A stretch of DNA of 64,000 bases from Gonatopus flavifemur (lineage: Eukaryota > Arthropoda > Insecta > Hymenoptera > Dryinidae): positions 248,001 to 312,000 of the forward strand of contig JAFFJZ010000009.1 in the NCBI GenBank assembly GCA_018340375.1. Direction: 5' to 3'. Every line of letters starts with the position of its first letter. Position 1 is the stretch's first letter. The notes below the pieces were generated by a model that saw only the letters and a list, made by a program, of their open reading frames with translations, was not told where the DNA came from and made no database searches. Of the stretch, positions 10,434 through 21,378 are shown piece by piece. Both the position numbers and the translations under genes were made by a program.

Positions 10434-10666
10434 AATGATAGGTGGGGTGTTGAACCATTCGATATTCACTGATTCATCATTGAGGGTGACATCTATGAGC
10501 CTTATGTTTAACTCGCTTGTGCGACATTCGTTTCGAACTTACTTCTCTGTTGACCGTTCAACGTGACGTGTCAGTCATGGCGACTTTTGTATCATCCTAA
10601 ATAAACTACCTTTGTCTTCTTTATACGTACAATGGAATATTATTCAATATTTCAATATCCCGTACA
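10434..10666 (+). repeat. copia polypurine tract and 3' LTR
   Basis: AATGATAGGTGGGG (10434-10447) is a polypurine tract 37 bp after the pol stop. The LTR begins TGTTGAACC at 10448. A likely end is the CCCGTACA at 10659-10666, giving an LTR of about 219 bp, short as usual for copia. It contains AATAAA near 10599. The 5' partner is absent, so the right edge is an estimate. Confidence 0.6.
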
Positions 10667-12224
10667 TATATACTCCAATATTTCTATCAAAAACAAATGA
10701 ATAAATTCGAGATGTAATTCAGTTTGACGTTTCGCGAATTTGATCCCTTATTATAATATTGGAAGTTTATTATGAATCATGTGCGAATCGAGCACCTTTC
10801 GGATTTGTTGATAGGTTTCTATATCGAATGATCTGATCGAAAAGATCAATCGCATAAATTAATCGAAAACGCCGTGTGTTATCATTGGCTTATTATTCTC
10901 GCGTCTCAATATCTCAGTTCGAATTTGAATCAATCTGTGATTTGATTTTCATTTTTATGAGAGAAGGTTTAATCACAATATATTGGCCCTTTGAACTTTC
11001 TTTGCTTGTAAATTATTATTTTGACGCGTTTTTTTCTTTTCTCTGAAATCCGTCTATTGCATTCATACATGATTCTTTTTTCTCCCCGTAGTTTCGTCAA
11101 TCCAACTCTCTTATGTCATCGTCACATACATTCGACGAGTGCCTGTGTGGTTCAACACATGCGACGCCTGTGCGTACTGTGTGTTAACGTTCTCTCTATA
11201 TAGGCTTGATTGACGAAACTTCTATGTACAATCTAACTATCGATATGTGATTTCAGAATCCCTATGTATGAATTTCAGCTATCGCACGGCGTTGAAACCC
11301 TACGGATATTTTATCATATTCGTACCGTTGCAACTCTTGTACTGTATGGGAGGTTGATAACATCGATGCCTTAGTATGTTTTGGTTGACGTTTGAAAATT
11401 CAGTAGAGAGAAGAGTATCAGTAGCGTTAATATAATGATAGGTGATCTTGAGAGACTCGATTCATTCCTATAAGATTCTCATCGAATTTTGATCAATTTC
11501 ATATAAAAAATCAATAAAAACTTGATAAATGTGATACACAAAAACATTAACCTGATTCCCGTATCGCTTTTTTTCACCCCATTCGAACTGTACAGGACGC
11601 TGGGTCAGATTTACCCCCCGATACGGAAATCGGGTCAATTATGCCAAATTGGCCTTGTTTACGTCACCATTCCCCTTCCCGAAAAAATTCACAATTGATC
11701 TGCCAATCTGTTGCTCAGAAATTTGATATAAATCGCACAAATGTAGCTGTTCCAGATTCCATTTCAATACATTCACATTCAAAAGGAGTTATTTGAGAGG
11801 AAAGAAGAACGAATGTTATCAAGAACGCAAAAAATAATACCATGTGTAGTCTCCATCAAGATTCTCTAGAAAAAATATTCCACTGGTATTAGATTATGTT
11901 CAATAAATTTTACTTCAGATATACAAAGCGACGAAAAATTATTTCGGATCCACTAAGATTTACTGAATGCGGAAATGAAGTCAAAATTTCTTGCCTTAGT
12001 TCATTTCTATGGAGTTTTTATATATGATTTTTACTACCATACCACATGATTGATAAATTTTATATATATAAGAAATGTGAAGAAAAAACTAATCTCAGAA
12101 ATCTAATTTTATCTCCGAGATTAGCACATTACAAACAATTCGAATCAGTATTCAAATTTCGAGAACCAACATGGCTGTTACTCAATGTTATTAACGTGAA
12201 GTGAGAATATTACATACAAATTCC
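10667..12224. other. AT-rich spacer, nothing recognised
   Basis: No coding frame longer than about 60 codons has any recognisable motif, and I find no inverted or tandem repeat with clear edges. It separates the copia nest from the hAT nest. Confidence 0.5.
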
Positions 12225-12908
12225 GTGGTAACCAGGGGTGCCAACCGTATCATAATTATGATACATGTATCATTTTTTTGAACTCAGTATTCTACATCAT
12301 AATGATACGGGAAATGTATCATAATTTCATCAATCATCGTAAGAATTAGGCTGAGAAGAATTGTATCTGAATTTTTTCTTTCATAGTTTCATGTATTGAT
12401 AATTTTCAACTGAAATTTGTTCTGTGTTACCACATAACCTGAAGAGAGCGCCACTATGCAGACGTAACCATAGTCTATGGACGTAACAATCACACTATAC
12501 GCATGCTCCAGTGTCATATGCACGGCGATCCAATGAGATTCGATGTAAGTTGAATACGAGTAAAAAAGCGCTGTCTGTGATTGAAAAGATGCCACAATTG
12601 GTTGCCATAGACTCAGAGGAAAATGAATTACCTTCCCAAACGAGTTACGCGGGATATTGAAGTGAGTTCCACAGTTTCCAAACCTGTGTACAAAACCGCG
12701 ATCAAATGTGTGTGGATCATCATCTTGTAATTTCAAGCTGTGTACCATTCGAAATTGAAGAAAGTCCGTACTGTATTCATCATGAGATAAATCTACGGTA
12801 AATTATAACTGTCATCGGTATAGTTGTGCATAAAGTTGTAGTTTCACACAAGCGTCGAGCGTTGAGCGACGAGCGATTTTCCCAGGTTTTAGATTTCAGC
12901 GTCAAGCT

Positions 12909-13024
12909 GTAATTTCATGGGGCGTCGAGCATCGAGCGTCAACATTAGAAAGAAAGAGAGGTCACACAGTTCTTCTCTTTCCTTCTAATGTTGACTCTTG
13001 ATGCTCGACGCCCCATGAAATTAC
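12909..13024. repeat. Long hairpin with about 50 bp arms
   Basis: Arms 12909-12960 and about 12974-13024 are nearly perfect complements (GTAATTTCATGGGGCGTCGA and its mirror), with a loop of about 13 bases. Related GTCGAGCGTTGAGCGACGAG motifs flank it. There is no coding capacity. It is a small fold-back element or the core of one. Confidence 0.8.
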
Positions 13025-13232
13025 ATCTTCAAGGCTTTATGATGTTTCTTGACGCTCGATTTGAGAATTAAAAGTTGTCTTTCAACTATTCTCTGTGCGC
13101 AAGAAAGAATATTGAACATATGTGAATATATATTGTTTGAGCTGAAGTGCCTTCTTTATCCTGCACTATTGAGAATGATTGAATAATGATGGATTTGCTG
13201 AAACTCAATTATGGGTTAGAACGGCGTCAAAC

Positions 13233-13336
13233 CCATATAGCACAAATGTCTCAGTAATATCTCTAGAATATTCTGACAATATTACAGTGTCTCCAGAATA
13301 TTCTGGAGATATTACTGAGACATTTGTGCTATGTGG
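13233..13336. repeat. About 104 bp palindromic MITE-like repeat
   Basis: CATATAGCACAAATGTCTCA at the left is mirrored by TGAGACATTTGTGCTATGTG at the right, around an AGAATATTCTG-rich centre. A diverged half copy (CATGTGGCACAAA) starts near 13541. The spacer 13340-14370 holds no recognised gene. Confidence 0.75.
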
Positions 13337-14493
13337 GAAGCTACACACTATTTAGCTTTCACGCTGAATCCCAGAAAATGTGAAAATCGCTCGACGCTGG
13401 ACGTTTGATGCTCGTATGAAATTACCTTGAGAGGTTATTTGATTAGAGTTAAGTTAGAAATTGAATTCACTTCGACCGAGTGCAAAATCGAATTCAAATT
13501 TTATGTGAATAGTGAGAGCGTTATCATATCCCATGTGGCACAAACGCATTTATAGGATGTTCTATAAATATTCTGTCAACATTTATAGCATATTCGAATG
13601 AGACTGAGTCAAAGATCCTATGAAGCTCCGTAGAATATGTACCGAAAGATATTTATTTGTCATTTCATAATCTTTCAATCAATATCATTGAGCTCTATGA
13701 TATACTGGAGCGCGCACCTATCAACAATTTTTCGTCCGAGAGAGATACTCGAGTGCATGGCACGAGAAAAAAAAGCGGACAAACATTAATCTCGCATGTT
13801 TTCTTAAGGTGCATGTATTAGAAAGAAACACTCTGTTGAAAGAAAATACAAAATCTTGTATCAAAAATGATATTAAAATTCGTAACAAGCTGTGATACGG
13901 AACTTCGTATCAAGAATGATCCTGATTTTTGTAACGATGATATTAACAGATATGGCCGCATGTGTTGACACGATACGAAATTTTGTAACACTGATACGTA
14001 AAAAACTTCGTATCCGCGTTATGAAGTTTTGTACTGATTTTTCTAACAGTGCAGAAATAAACGCTATTCCATTTCATTCAGACGGAAGATGTCTTTTTCT
14101 ATCTTGTAAGGAATTGAGTCGATGCTCACTCCAGTATATTATAGAGCTCAATGATCAATGTTCGATCGTACGTTAGGGATGTGCTATGTATATTCTAGCA
14201 GTATTTAAAATAGTTCCATTCGAACCTTCAATAAATGTGACATAAATTTTTATCACATCTTAAAAACATATTCTCATATTGTATTTCAAATACTTCCACA
14301 ATATTTTTTCCTACTTGGGATATATATTTGAATGAATCTAATTTATAATATTATTTTATTTTCCTTCCCAAGATGAGTAATATGAGTGATGATGATTATG
14401 GACCAATAATGCCCAAGAAGAAGAAAAAAGGAAGGAAATAACGCTGATTCCAAAGGAGAAAAAAACTACCGAGGGCAAAAATTTCACGAGGAA

Positions 14494-15813
14494 TGACAAA
14501 AACAAGAGCAGTTTAAACTGTGGCTCAGACCTGTGGAAGGCGACCCTCATCGAGCACAGTGCATACTTTGTGCATCGACATTCAAATCCATCATATCCGT
14601 GATAAAAAGCCACGCTGCAGGTGCCAAACATAAATCATTCTCAACCAGCTGTACTACAAAGAGTCGTCATATTGTTGAATCATTCGTTCAGTCATCTTCA
14701 GCTCCGATTAATAAAAAAATTCATGAAGCCGAAATACAATTATCTGCATTTTCAGCTGCTCATAATATATCTTTCGCGTCGATAGATCATTTGATTGACG
14801 TATTAAAGAACGCTTATCCGGATTCTGAAATTATAAAAGGATTGGCTTTGAAAAGAACAAAGCTCAAGAACATTATAACTAATGTGATAGGAGAATCAGA
14901 AAAGGAAACTTTGACAAATATATTAAAAACAGAAAAATTTTCCGTTCTTATGGATGAATCAACGGACATTTCAACCACTAAGACAACGTGTGTTGTAGTA
15001 CGTTTTTACGACCAGAGACGAGGCAGAGTTATGAGCAAGTTTTGGGAACTACTACCGGTTTTTCCTCTAGACAGCGTGGAAGCTGCTAACGAAGGAGCTA
15101 CATCTGAAAGGTTGTCCCACTCAGTTATCACTTCCTTTGAGAATCAGAGTATTCCACATAAAAACATAATTGGTTTCGGATCTGATAACTGTAACAGCAT
15201 GATGGGTGCAAACAATTCCGTAGCCAGCCGTTTCAAAGACCCAGTACGAAACATTACAGTTGTCGGTTGTATATGCCATTCCATTCACTTGTGCTCATCT
15301 GCAGCATGTAAAGAATTACCACGTGGCTTAGAAGACTTAGCCCGAAATGTATATAATTATTTTAATCAAAGCTCAAAACGACAGGCGCAATTCGCGCAAT
15401 TTCAAATGTTTTTGGAATTGGATGTTCATAAAATATTACACCCAAGTCGAACGCGTTGGCTATCTATAACCGCAGTGGTAAATAGGATTGTAGAACAATG
15501 GGATGCACTTCAATTATTCTTTGATGACCAATGGTTGGCTACGAGACTCAGATCAGCTGAAGCAATTCATTGCGCATTGAATGATCCATTCATGAAAGCA
15601 TATTTTCTGTTCCTTCAATGGGTATCGCCTAATTTTTCCAGTATGAATGAATACTTTCAAACCGAAAAAGTTATTATCACAAATTTGCACAAAAAAATGA
15701 CTGCCGCCTACAAAGACATTTTACAAACATATCTGGAAAATGATTATATAGCTCACACACCTGTTGAAAATTTGAATCCTTCTGAGGCCAAAGAATTTGT
15801 ACCGCTTAATGAT
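14494..15813 (+). pseudogene. hAT transposase exon 1
   Basis: Open from the codons QKQEQFKLW; the start codon is unclear because a TGA precedes 14494 in frame. A C2H2/BED-like finger (CILC...H-x5-H, about 14557-14628) begins the protein. The RNase H-like core starts with VLMDESTDIS (first catalytic aspartate) and continues with IIGFGSDNCNSMMG (second aspartate), then CICHSIHLCSSAACKELP and HPSRTRWLSI, all hAT hallmarks. The exon ends with PLND at a GATgtaagt donor (15813/15814). The frame itself is undamaged, but exons 2 and 3 carry lesions. Confidence 0.85.
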
Positions 15814-15862
15814 GTAAGTTTGATTGATATAATATATTAACGCATGGTTCTTTTCATATATA

Positions 15863-16575
15863 CAGGGTGTCCCAGAAAACACTCCGAACCTTTTAAGGGG
15901 AGATTCCTGAGACAGAACTGAACAATTTCCTATTTGACATTTTTCGATCCGACGCCAAAGAAGTGAGAATGTCAGGAGAGAGTCTTTTTAGTAACGTAAT
16001 GAAATGGAAATGGCTCAGTGAAGATGGCTGCTGAATGTAATCAGATACACATTAAAATTGAAATCATTACGAAATAAAGGTATTATGGTATTTCGAAAGG
16101 TTAATTACATTCAATTCTCTGTTATCACTCATGTTATTCAACTGTAATACGCTTTGATGAATCTTAGTTTCAGGTTATATAGTATACAGGCTAGGTGACG
16201 GTAGAAAACAATTCTTATTGGCTATTTTGACAAAACCCCTGTATAATACTGGGTCACTAGATGGGTTCTTCCGTTTCACGATATTCCAGAAAAATACTAA
16301 GAAGGGTCCTTCCTGACATTCTTACTTCTTCGTCCGACGCTTAGTTTTTGAGTTATAAACAAAATAAGTTGACCATTCAGGTGGTGAGTACATCGGCTAT
16401 TCCAATAATCAGAGAGTATACTCATGTAGCATTCACTTGCTATTAGATCAGAAACAAGGCAAACTTTCTGTTCAGGGTGCCCAGAAAACACTCCGAACCT
16501 TTTGAGGGAAGATTTCTGAAACAAAAATAAACACTTTTTTCTTTACCATTTTTTGATCTGAAGCTTAGTTTCAGA
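15863..16575. repeat. Direct repeat pair beginning CAGGGTG
   Basis: About 100 bp beginning CAGGGTGTCCCAGAAAACAC at 15863 recurs at 16473 as CAGGGTGCCCAGAAAACACT. Both continue with CTCCGAACCTTTT, AGATT-CTGA and a TTTTTCGATC/TTTTTGATCT segment. The spacing is 610 bp and the orientation is the same. The left copy is preceded by TATA. They could be two ends of one family inserted twice. Confidence 0.65.
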
Positions 16576-16786
16576 ATTTACTTGGACCAATCATTTTTTG
16601 AACAATGGACACTGCTTGAAGTGCTTGCAGACTACCTGATGAAAGAATGCGACAGATACAGTGAAATTTTTCATCGGCCAAACAAATTCAGAGGCATATG
16701 AAATCTTGACGTGTCTATAGCATTCCTTTATTGGGTTGTTCATTGACATGTGAAACTTCTTCTGTGGTTTGAAAAAAAAATCAGTA

Positions 16787-17103
16787 CCCAAGCAGCAACA
16801 GAAGTTCAAAGTATATACGAAATAGAAACGTTCGTAGAATGTACGAATAAGATACGAAAAATATATAATGAACGTTCATAGAATATTCGCAGGAGACTGT
16901 TTTAAAAATATTCAGAACGTACATAGTACATTCGAAATGTACGATATTCACTCAATCGACGTTCGATTGACGTACCGTCGTATATTCGATTACATACGTT
17001 CGATGAATATGCATAAACCTGAGACATGGTCTAATTGGAATATACATAGAATATATTTCGGATATTCGAAGAACGTTCATAGTATGTTCTGATGCTACTT
17101 GGG
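16787..17103. mobile_element. 317 bp MITE, second copy of the CCCAAGCAGCA family
   Basis: Starts CCCAAGCAGCAACAG and ends TGATGCTACTTGGG, flanked by TA at 16785-16786 and 17104-17105. It shares the ACGTTC-rich interior with the copy at 5232-5488, in inverse orientation. The small frame 16868-17092 is a by-product of this repeat. Confidence 0.85.
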
Positions 17104-17651
17104 TAGTAAGGTGAATTTCCGGTCTGTATTTGAAGAGAATGTTTCGTTAACAATTTAATAATAATCTGTATTTTATCGTAGTCGTGAATTATCTCATAAC
17201 TCTCCTTTCAGTATAATAATGCGTACATCAAACTTAGGAGTATAAAAGAAATGGGGAATCGATTCTGTTGGGGCAGGTGAAATTCACAGCGCACCCGTAG
17301 GAAAATTCACGCCATTTTGACCCAAACGCTACATTTTCACTCCGAGAAATTGGCAGAAAAATGAATGGTTTTGGTAAGAATAGAGTAAATTTCCCTAAGG
17401 GCAGCTTGTCAACTTGCACCTTTTTAAAAAGGATTTTGCTCTTATTCCATAATAAAAAATGTAATGTAGATTTCCATAAGCGTCAGAATGTCTCCTGTCC
17501 CACAACTACCTGTACATTGTCGGTACTTAGCAGGAAATTCTCTTCATGTAGATGCCATCTCAACTGATTATATCTCAAATCTTGACCCATTGCTTAAGTC
17601 TTGACACATTCTTCAAGTCTTCTGAAATGTTGACGCGTTTATTTTTTTCAG

Positions 17652-18032
17652 ATGTATCTTGGAGTATTTGTACATAATCACCTAAATAATCCAGCAATAC
17701 AAAAGCGACCAGATATGATTGAAGGCTTCCAAGTCAATTGAAGAAAATTTCTTATCAAAGCCTGTTCGGAAATAAAGTCACGATATAATTTCAAGCATGA
17801 GATTTTTTCTGAACTATATTTATTCAATCCAAATGCTGCACTATCCTTGAGAGAAAGGAATCATACGACTTCTTTGTTACCGACCTCGACAAAATTAATT
17901 GCGTGCTTCGAAGAAAATAATGAAGGATTCATTCAAAAAATCGATGATGATTGGAGACGTCTTCCGAATTACATTGATTTACTTCCAGAAGGGATAAAGA
18001 GCACACTAGAACCAGATGTATTTCGGCACAAG
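17652..18032 (+). pseudogene. hAT transposase exon 2, one nonsense codon
   Basis: Begins MYLGVFVHNHL directly after the acceptor, in phase with the PLND end of exon 1, giving the hAT motif PL-xx-YLG. A TGA at 17739-17741 interrupts the otherwise open 127-codon exon. It continues with FKHEIFSELYLFNP and ends DVFRHK at a possible GTGAAA donor (18033). One nonsense codon in the middle of the protein indicates a dead gene. Confidence 0.75.
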
Positions 18033-18693
18033 GTGAAATTGTGAAATCATCACATGCAGTGTCAGTCCGAACGAACATTGGTAGTGTCTTGGAAGGACGC
18101 TTGACTGAGGCCTGGAATGATAACTGGGTTGCCGCAGGTTAGGGAGATTCAACGGAATTGATCAATTTCATTGGCAGCCTATAAAATGGAAACGTATGAT
18201 TGGTCGATTCCGTTGAATCTCCCTGACCTGTAGCAACCCTGGATAAAGTCGTTCCAGCGAATAACGAGCTTTGATTGAGATTCTTGGGGCAACGATGGTG
18301 GTAAATCACCAACGCTGGTCCAAGCTTCATTCAATGTTTTCTCAATGTTGACCGATACGAAGCTTCTCCTCAGTGATTCCAGATGAGCTCCGAACTGTGG
18401 GGAAGAGTATACCCCACCACTATGTCCCATGTATATATGATGGCATAGTGGTGGGGGACACTCTTCCCCACAGTTCGGAGTTCATCTGGGATCATTGCTT
18501 CTTCTGTACAACCAATGATGATTCAAATTCAAGTCCAATCCAAATCCGAAAGTTCATGCGGTTTGATATGTATTTGAAGCATGATCGAACCAATCCCCAA
18601 TCTCAATTTCCCTGTAATATGTCTATCGATTCCAAAACAATCATATAAACAATGGAATTTGATTTTGTTTACTGAAGAATGTTTTTTTCGCAG
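18033..18693 (+). other. hAT transposase intron 2 carrying two palindromes
   Basis: A weak GTGAAA donor and a good acceptor (GTTTTTTTCGCAG, ending 18693), phase 0. Two fold-back repeats lie inside: about 18112-18258 (GGGAGATTCAACGGAAT arms) and 18375-18493 (CCGAACTGTGGGGAAGAGTA arms). They may be the ends of one or two small elements that arrived after the gene. Confidence 0.65.
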
Positions 18694-19041
18694 CTCAAGA
18701 ATTTTGGCGAGGAGAATGACTCAATGAATTTTCCAAGTTTATCAAAATTCGCACTATCCGTTCTTTCCTTGCCGCATTCCAACGCAAGTTGTGGAGAAAT
18801 ATTTTCAAAAATGAATGCCATCAAAACTAAATCCAGAAATCGTTTGATTGTTCCCACTGTTGGCGGCATATTACTCGCTGACCAAGCAGCGCGATCTAAT
18901 GGACCACGCTGTTCAAGTTTCAAGGCATCCGCAAACATGCGTAGCCGTATGACAGCTGCCAATATTTACGGAACAGCTCAGAACAGAGAAAGTCACTGCG
19001 AAAAAGATTCTGATGATGATGGTGTTTACTTTGCTTCCTAA
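18694..19041 (+). pseudogene. hAT transposase exon 3, dimerisation domain
   Basis: Reads LKNFGEENDSMNFPSLSKFA, then LSLPHSNASCGEIFSKMNAI and KTKSRNRL, the hAT C-terminal dimerisation block. The family pattern SNA-xx-ER-x-FS has GE instead of ER, so the catalytic glutamate position is a glycine. Stop at 19039-19041. Together with the TGA in exon 2, this makes an active product unlikely. Confidence 0.8.
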
Positions 19042-19098
19042 ATTCCTAATACATATATGACTTCAACGTCAGATTTCAGGGGACTTTCGAGACTAGTA

Positions 19099-20242
19099 TG
19101 TGACGTTTGAAATCTCTTCATCGCGCTGGTGACGATAAATCACCACTGTGAAACAGCCCCTATATGCCTCTCGCTCGTCGGTTCCAGGATTCAGGTGTTT
19201 TGGGAACGTGGGTCACAGGTTATTGAAGAAAGTTTGATTATTGGATGATAGTTTGAATGCAAAAAAAATGAACAAAAGTAAAGAATTCGTAACATATGAA
19301 CTTATAAAGGTGATTTAGAATAAGAGACAGGATATTCTAGATCGGTGAGCTTTAAGTTATCTAAAATGGTGGGTTTCACAGTTTTTTGAACATACGGAAA
19401 ATAAAGTTAAATGTATCTTAACTATTGTATTTACTCGCTGGATCTAACGGAAATGAACAATCAATAGCGATCTAGCGGTGTCTGGAATCATCACGAAACG
19501 GAATCACGGCAGCAGAAAGCTTATTCTAACCGGTAGACACAGGTGATTCTGAATTCGAGACATGCTATGGCTAGATCTAACGGAAATTTGTTATTTCTGC
19601 GGGTCTCAGCTCATGAAATCGGCTAGCCAGGGTGTGTGACGAGTCGGAGGGATATTTTCGGGTTTTGACTTCTCGTGTCACCGCCTAGATAAGGGAGGAA
19701 TTCGGTCCTTTCCTCATCCAGCCCCCCCTACTCCTATCGAATCTACAATCCTTGAGAACGGAAATGGCCGCTTCTCCCCCCTTTCCCTAGCCGACCCTAC
19801 CCGAAACCGCGGAAATCGCCTACGGAGATCGAGTACTATGTTTTTGGTAGACCGCGGGAAATAGCCACCGGTCTAGAATTCCGTACTCGAGAACCTTGAC
19901 AAGAGTCACGGATGAGTCTTCAAACGAATGGAGTTCGTCTCTCACCTGTCCCTGGGAAATCGCCTCGGGAAGACTGTGTCTTGGTACGTCGCGACACCCT
20001 CTCTCATATTCTGCTTGAGTTTACTATGGCGGCGTGTACGAGTATCGAGGCATGCGCGCTCTCGCGTCAGCGCTACGAAGCCCGAGTCTGCGGGCGGGTT
20101 CAGTGGCACGCGTGTTACGTAGCGGGTGAGCAGTATAGCCTTACGGCTCTTGTCTCGCATTGGCTGACGTGCTTCGTTCTTTTGAACGCGCTCGAAATTA
20201 TCTTTTGACTCGTCACGACGGTGGTATTAGTGCCTCGTCACA
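19099..20242 (-). repeat. gypsy 3' LTR (left copy)
   Basis: 1144 bp, highly similar to 26238-27514. Adjacent inside (20243-20262) is a purine-rich stretch on the minus strand, AAGAAGAGAGGGTG, the likely polypurine tract. Confidence 0.9.
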
Positions 20243-20796
20243 CACCCTCTCTTCTTGATAAAAAAAACGTAATGTTACGTCCTTCTGCTATTTTTCAGAT
20301 ATCATATTCCCTAACTTAAACTTAAGGATATATCACAGGTAATAATTAATCGGGTTCAAATTCCCTTTCTGTTCTTATTTTATTTCTTATTATTATCATT
20401 TCTTTTTCTCTTGAATATATATATTTTACTCAAACGTATTCCTCAAATTTACGCAAAACTTGAAATCGATTCTTTTTTTTTTCTTGGCTCGGTGGTACCC
20501 TTTTGGGGCGAACAGAAAATACAAAATGTTGACATATATTCTTCATAAATTCAGATAAAATAGAATACAATAATATAAAATGAAATAACAAAAAAAAAAC
20601 TTCCAATGACTCATTTCTTTTCTCCAGCGGAAGGCCATTTATGGTTTGGTGGTTGCTTGTCCACGATTTTCAGAACGCCTTTCCCTCCGATTAATTGGAC
20701 TAACTTTCCATTCTCGTCCACTGCTAAAACTCGAACTCGTTTGATGCTCCTTTCCAGTTTCTCCGTATTGATGGATGAGAGTGGTGGTAATTTTGT

Positions 20797-21369
20797 TCAG
20801 AACGTCTGCACCGGGGGTTCTGGTGAGAATCGTCCGGTCGGTATCGAGTGCTTGAGATTTTCCTTCAGTGAACTTTGGCGGATTGTTTGAATTCTTTCTT
20901 CCTGTTCACGGGCTTGTTGAGCGAGGTTCGATGTAATGACATTGTCCCGTGAATTATTCGATTCCTCGCTGACTTCGAGGACCTCCTGTATAGGGCTCAA
21001 TGGTGGTCTTCGTGCCTGTTTGATACCCCGTAACGCAGCTTGTACATCGATCTGTACTACCTCATCCTTTATGATAATGGGCTCATTCAATGATGTAGTC
21101 ACTCGTTCAGCGGGATAGGTAGGGACGTCTGATGGATCAAACCCAGGATCGGCTGGATCATATTCCCTGGTTTTGGGAGTCGGAGTAGCACTGGTGCGTC
21201 TGAGCGGTACCCTGGCTGGTGTGGCCTGCAATAACCATTCTCCCCTGGGCTTGGCTTTATAGGCCCATTCAGTCGGTACCTTGACTCGGCGTTCGTTCGT
21301 GAAGCTGCAATGTGTCAATTCCTCATGTAACGCCTCCCGTGGTGTGTTCGGTGCCTGGTCTGGATTCAT
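20797..21369 (-). CDS. gypsy 3' accessory frame, unknown function
   Basis: 190 codons downstream of integrase, starting ATG at 21369. It is proline- and charge-rich (PREALHEELTHCSF, PPLSPIQEVLEVSEE, QAREQEERIQ) with no signal peptide, membrane segment or zinc motif. The position is that of env in errantiviruses, but the composition argues against an envelope. The frame is open, whereas pol is broken. It could also be a C-terminal extension of integrase separated by a frameshift. I do not recognise it. Confidence 0.5.
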   Translation of the reverse strand: MNPDQAPNTPREALHEELTHCSFTNERRVKVPTEWAYKAKPRGEWLLQATPARVPLRRTSATPTPKTREYDPADPGFDPSDVPTYPAERVTTSLNEPIIIKDEVVQIDVQAALRGIKQARRPPLSPIQEVLEVSEESNNSRDNVITSNLAQQAREQEERIQTIRQSSLKENLKHSIPTGRFSPEPPVQTF

Positions 21370-21378
21370 CGTGGTGAC

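Larger units (their letters stand above)
754..10666 (+). mobile_element. Ty1/copia retrotransposon, 5'-truncated, carrying four nested insertions
   Basis: Copia-type pol pieces appear in the correct order on the plus strand: integrase end, integrase/RT linker, RT, RNase H, then polypurine tract and 3' LTR. The 5' LTR, gag, protease and most of integrase are missing. Insertions lie at 897-2436, 3351-4636, 5232-5488 and 5815-10251. At the last three, removing the insert plus one target duplication joins adjacent copia codons. Several frameshifts and stops show that the element itself is dead. It is the oldest layer of this nest because every other element interrupts it. Confidence 0.9.
15814..17651 (+). 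other. hAT transposase intron 1 with insertions
   Basis: Donor gtaagt at 15814 and a pyrimidine-rich acceptor TTTATTTTTTTCAG ending 17651, phase 0. It holds two direct copies of a repeat starting CAGGGTG(T)CCCAGAAAAC (15863-15965 and 16473-16575) and a MITE at 16787-17103. No gene is seen inside. Confidence 0.75.

Noticed and set aside
19912..20208. Open frames in both gypsy LTRs (also 27200-27480)
   Set aside because: Present in both LTRs because the LTR is duplicated; no motif, GC-richer LTR sequence keeps frames open by chance.
20797..21369. Envelope gene of the gypsy element
   Set aside because: No signal peptide, transmembrane segment or cleavage site; kept only as an unknown accessory frame.
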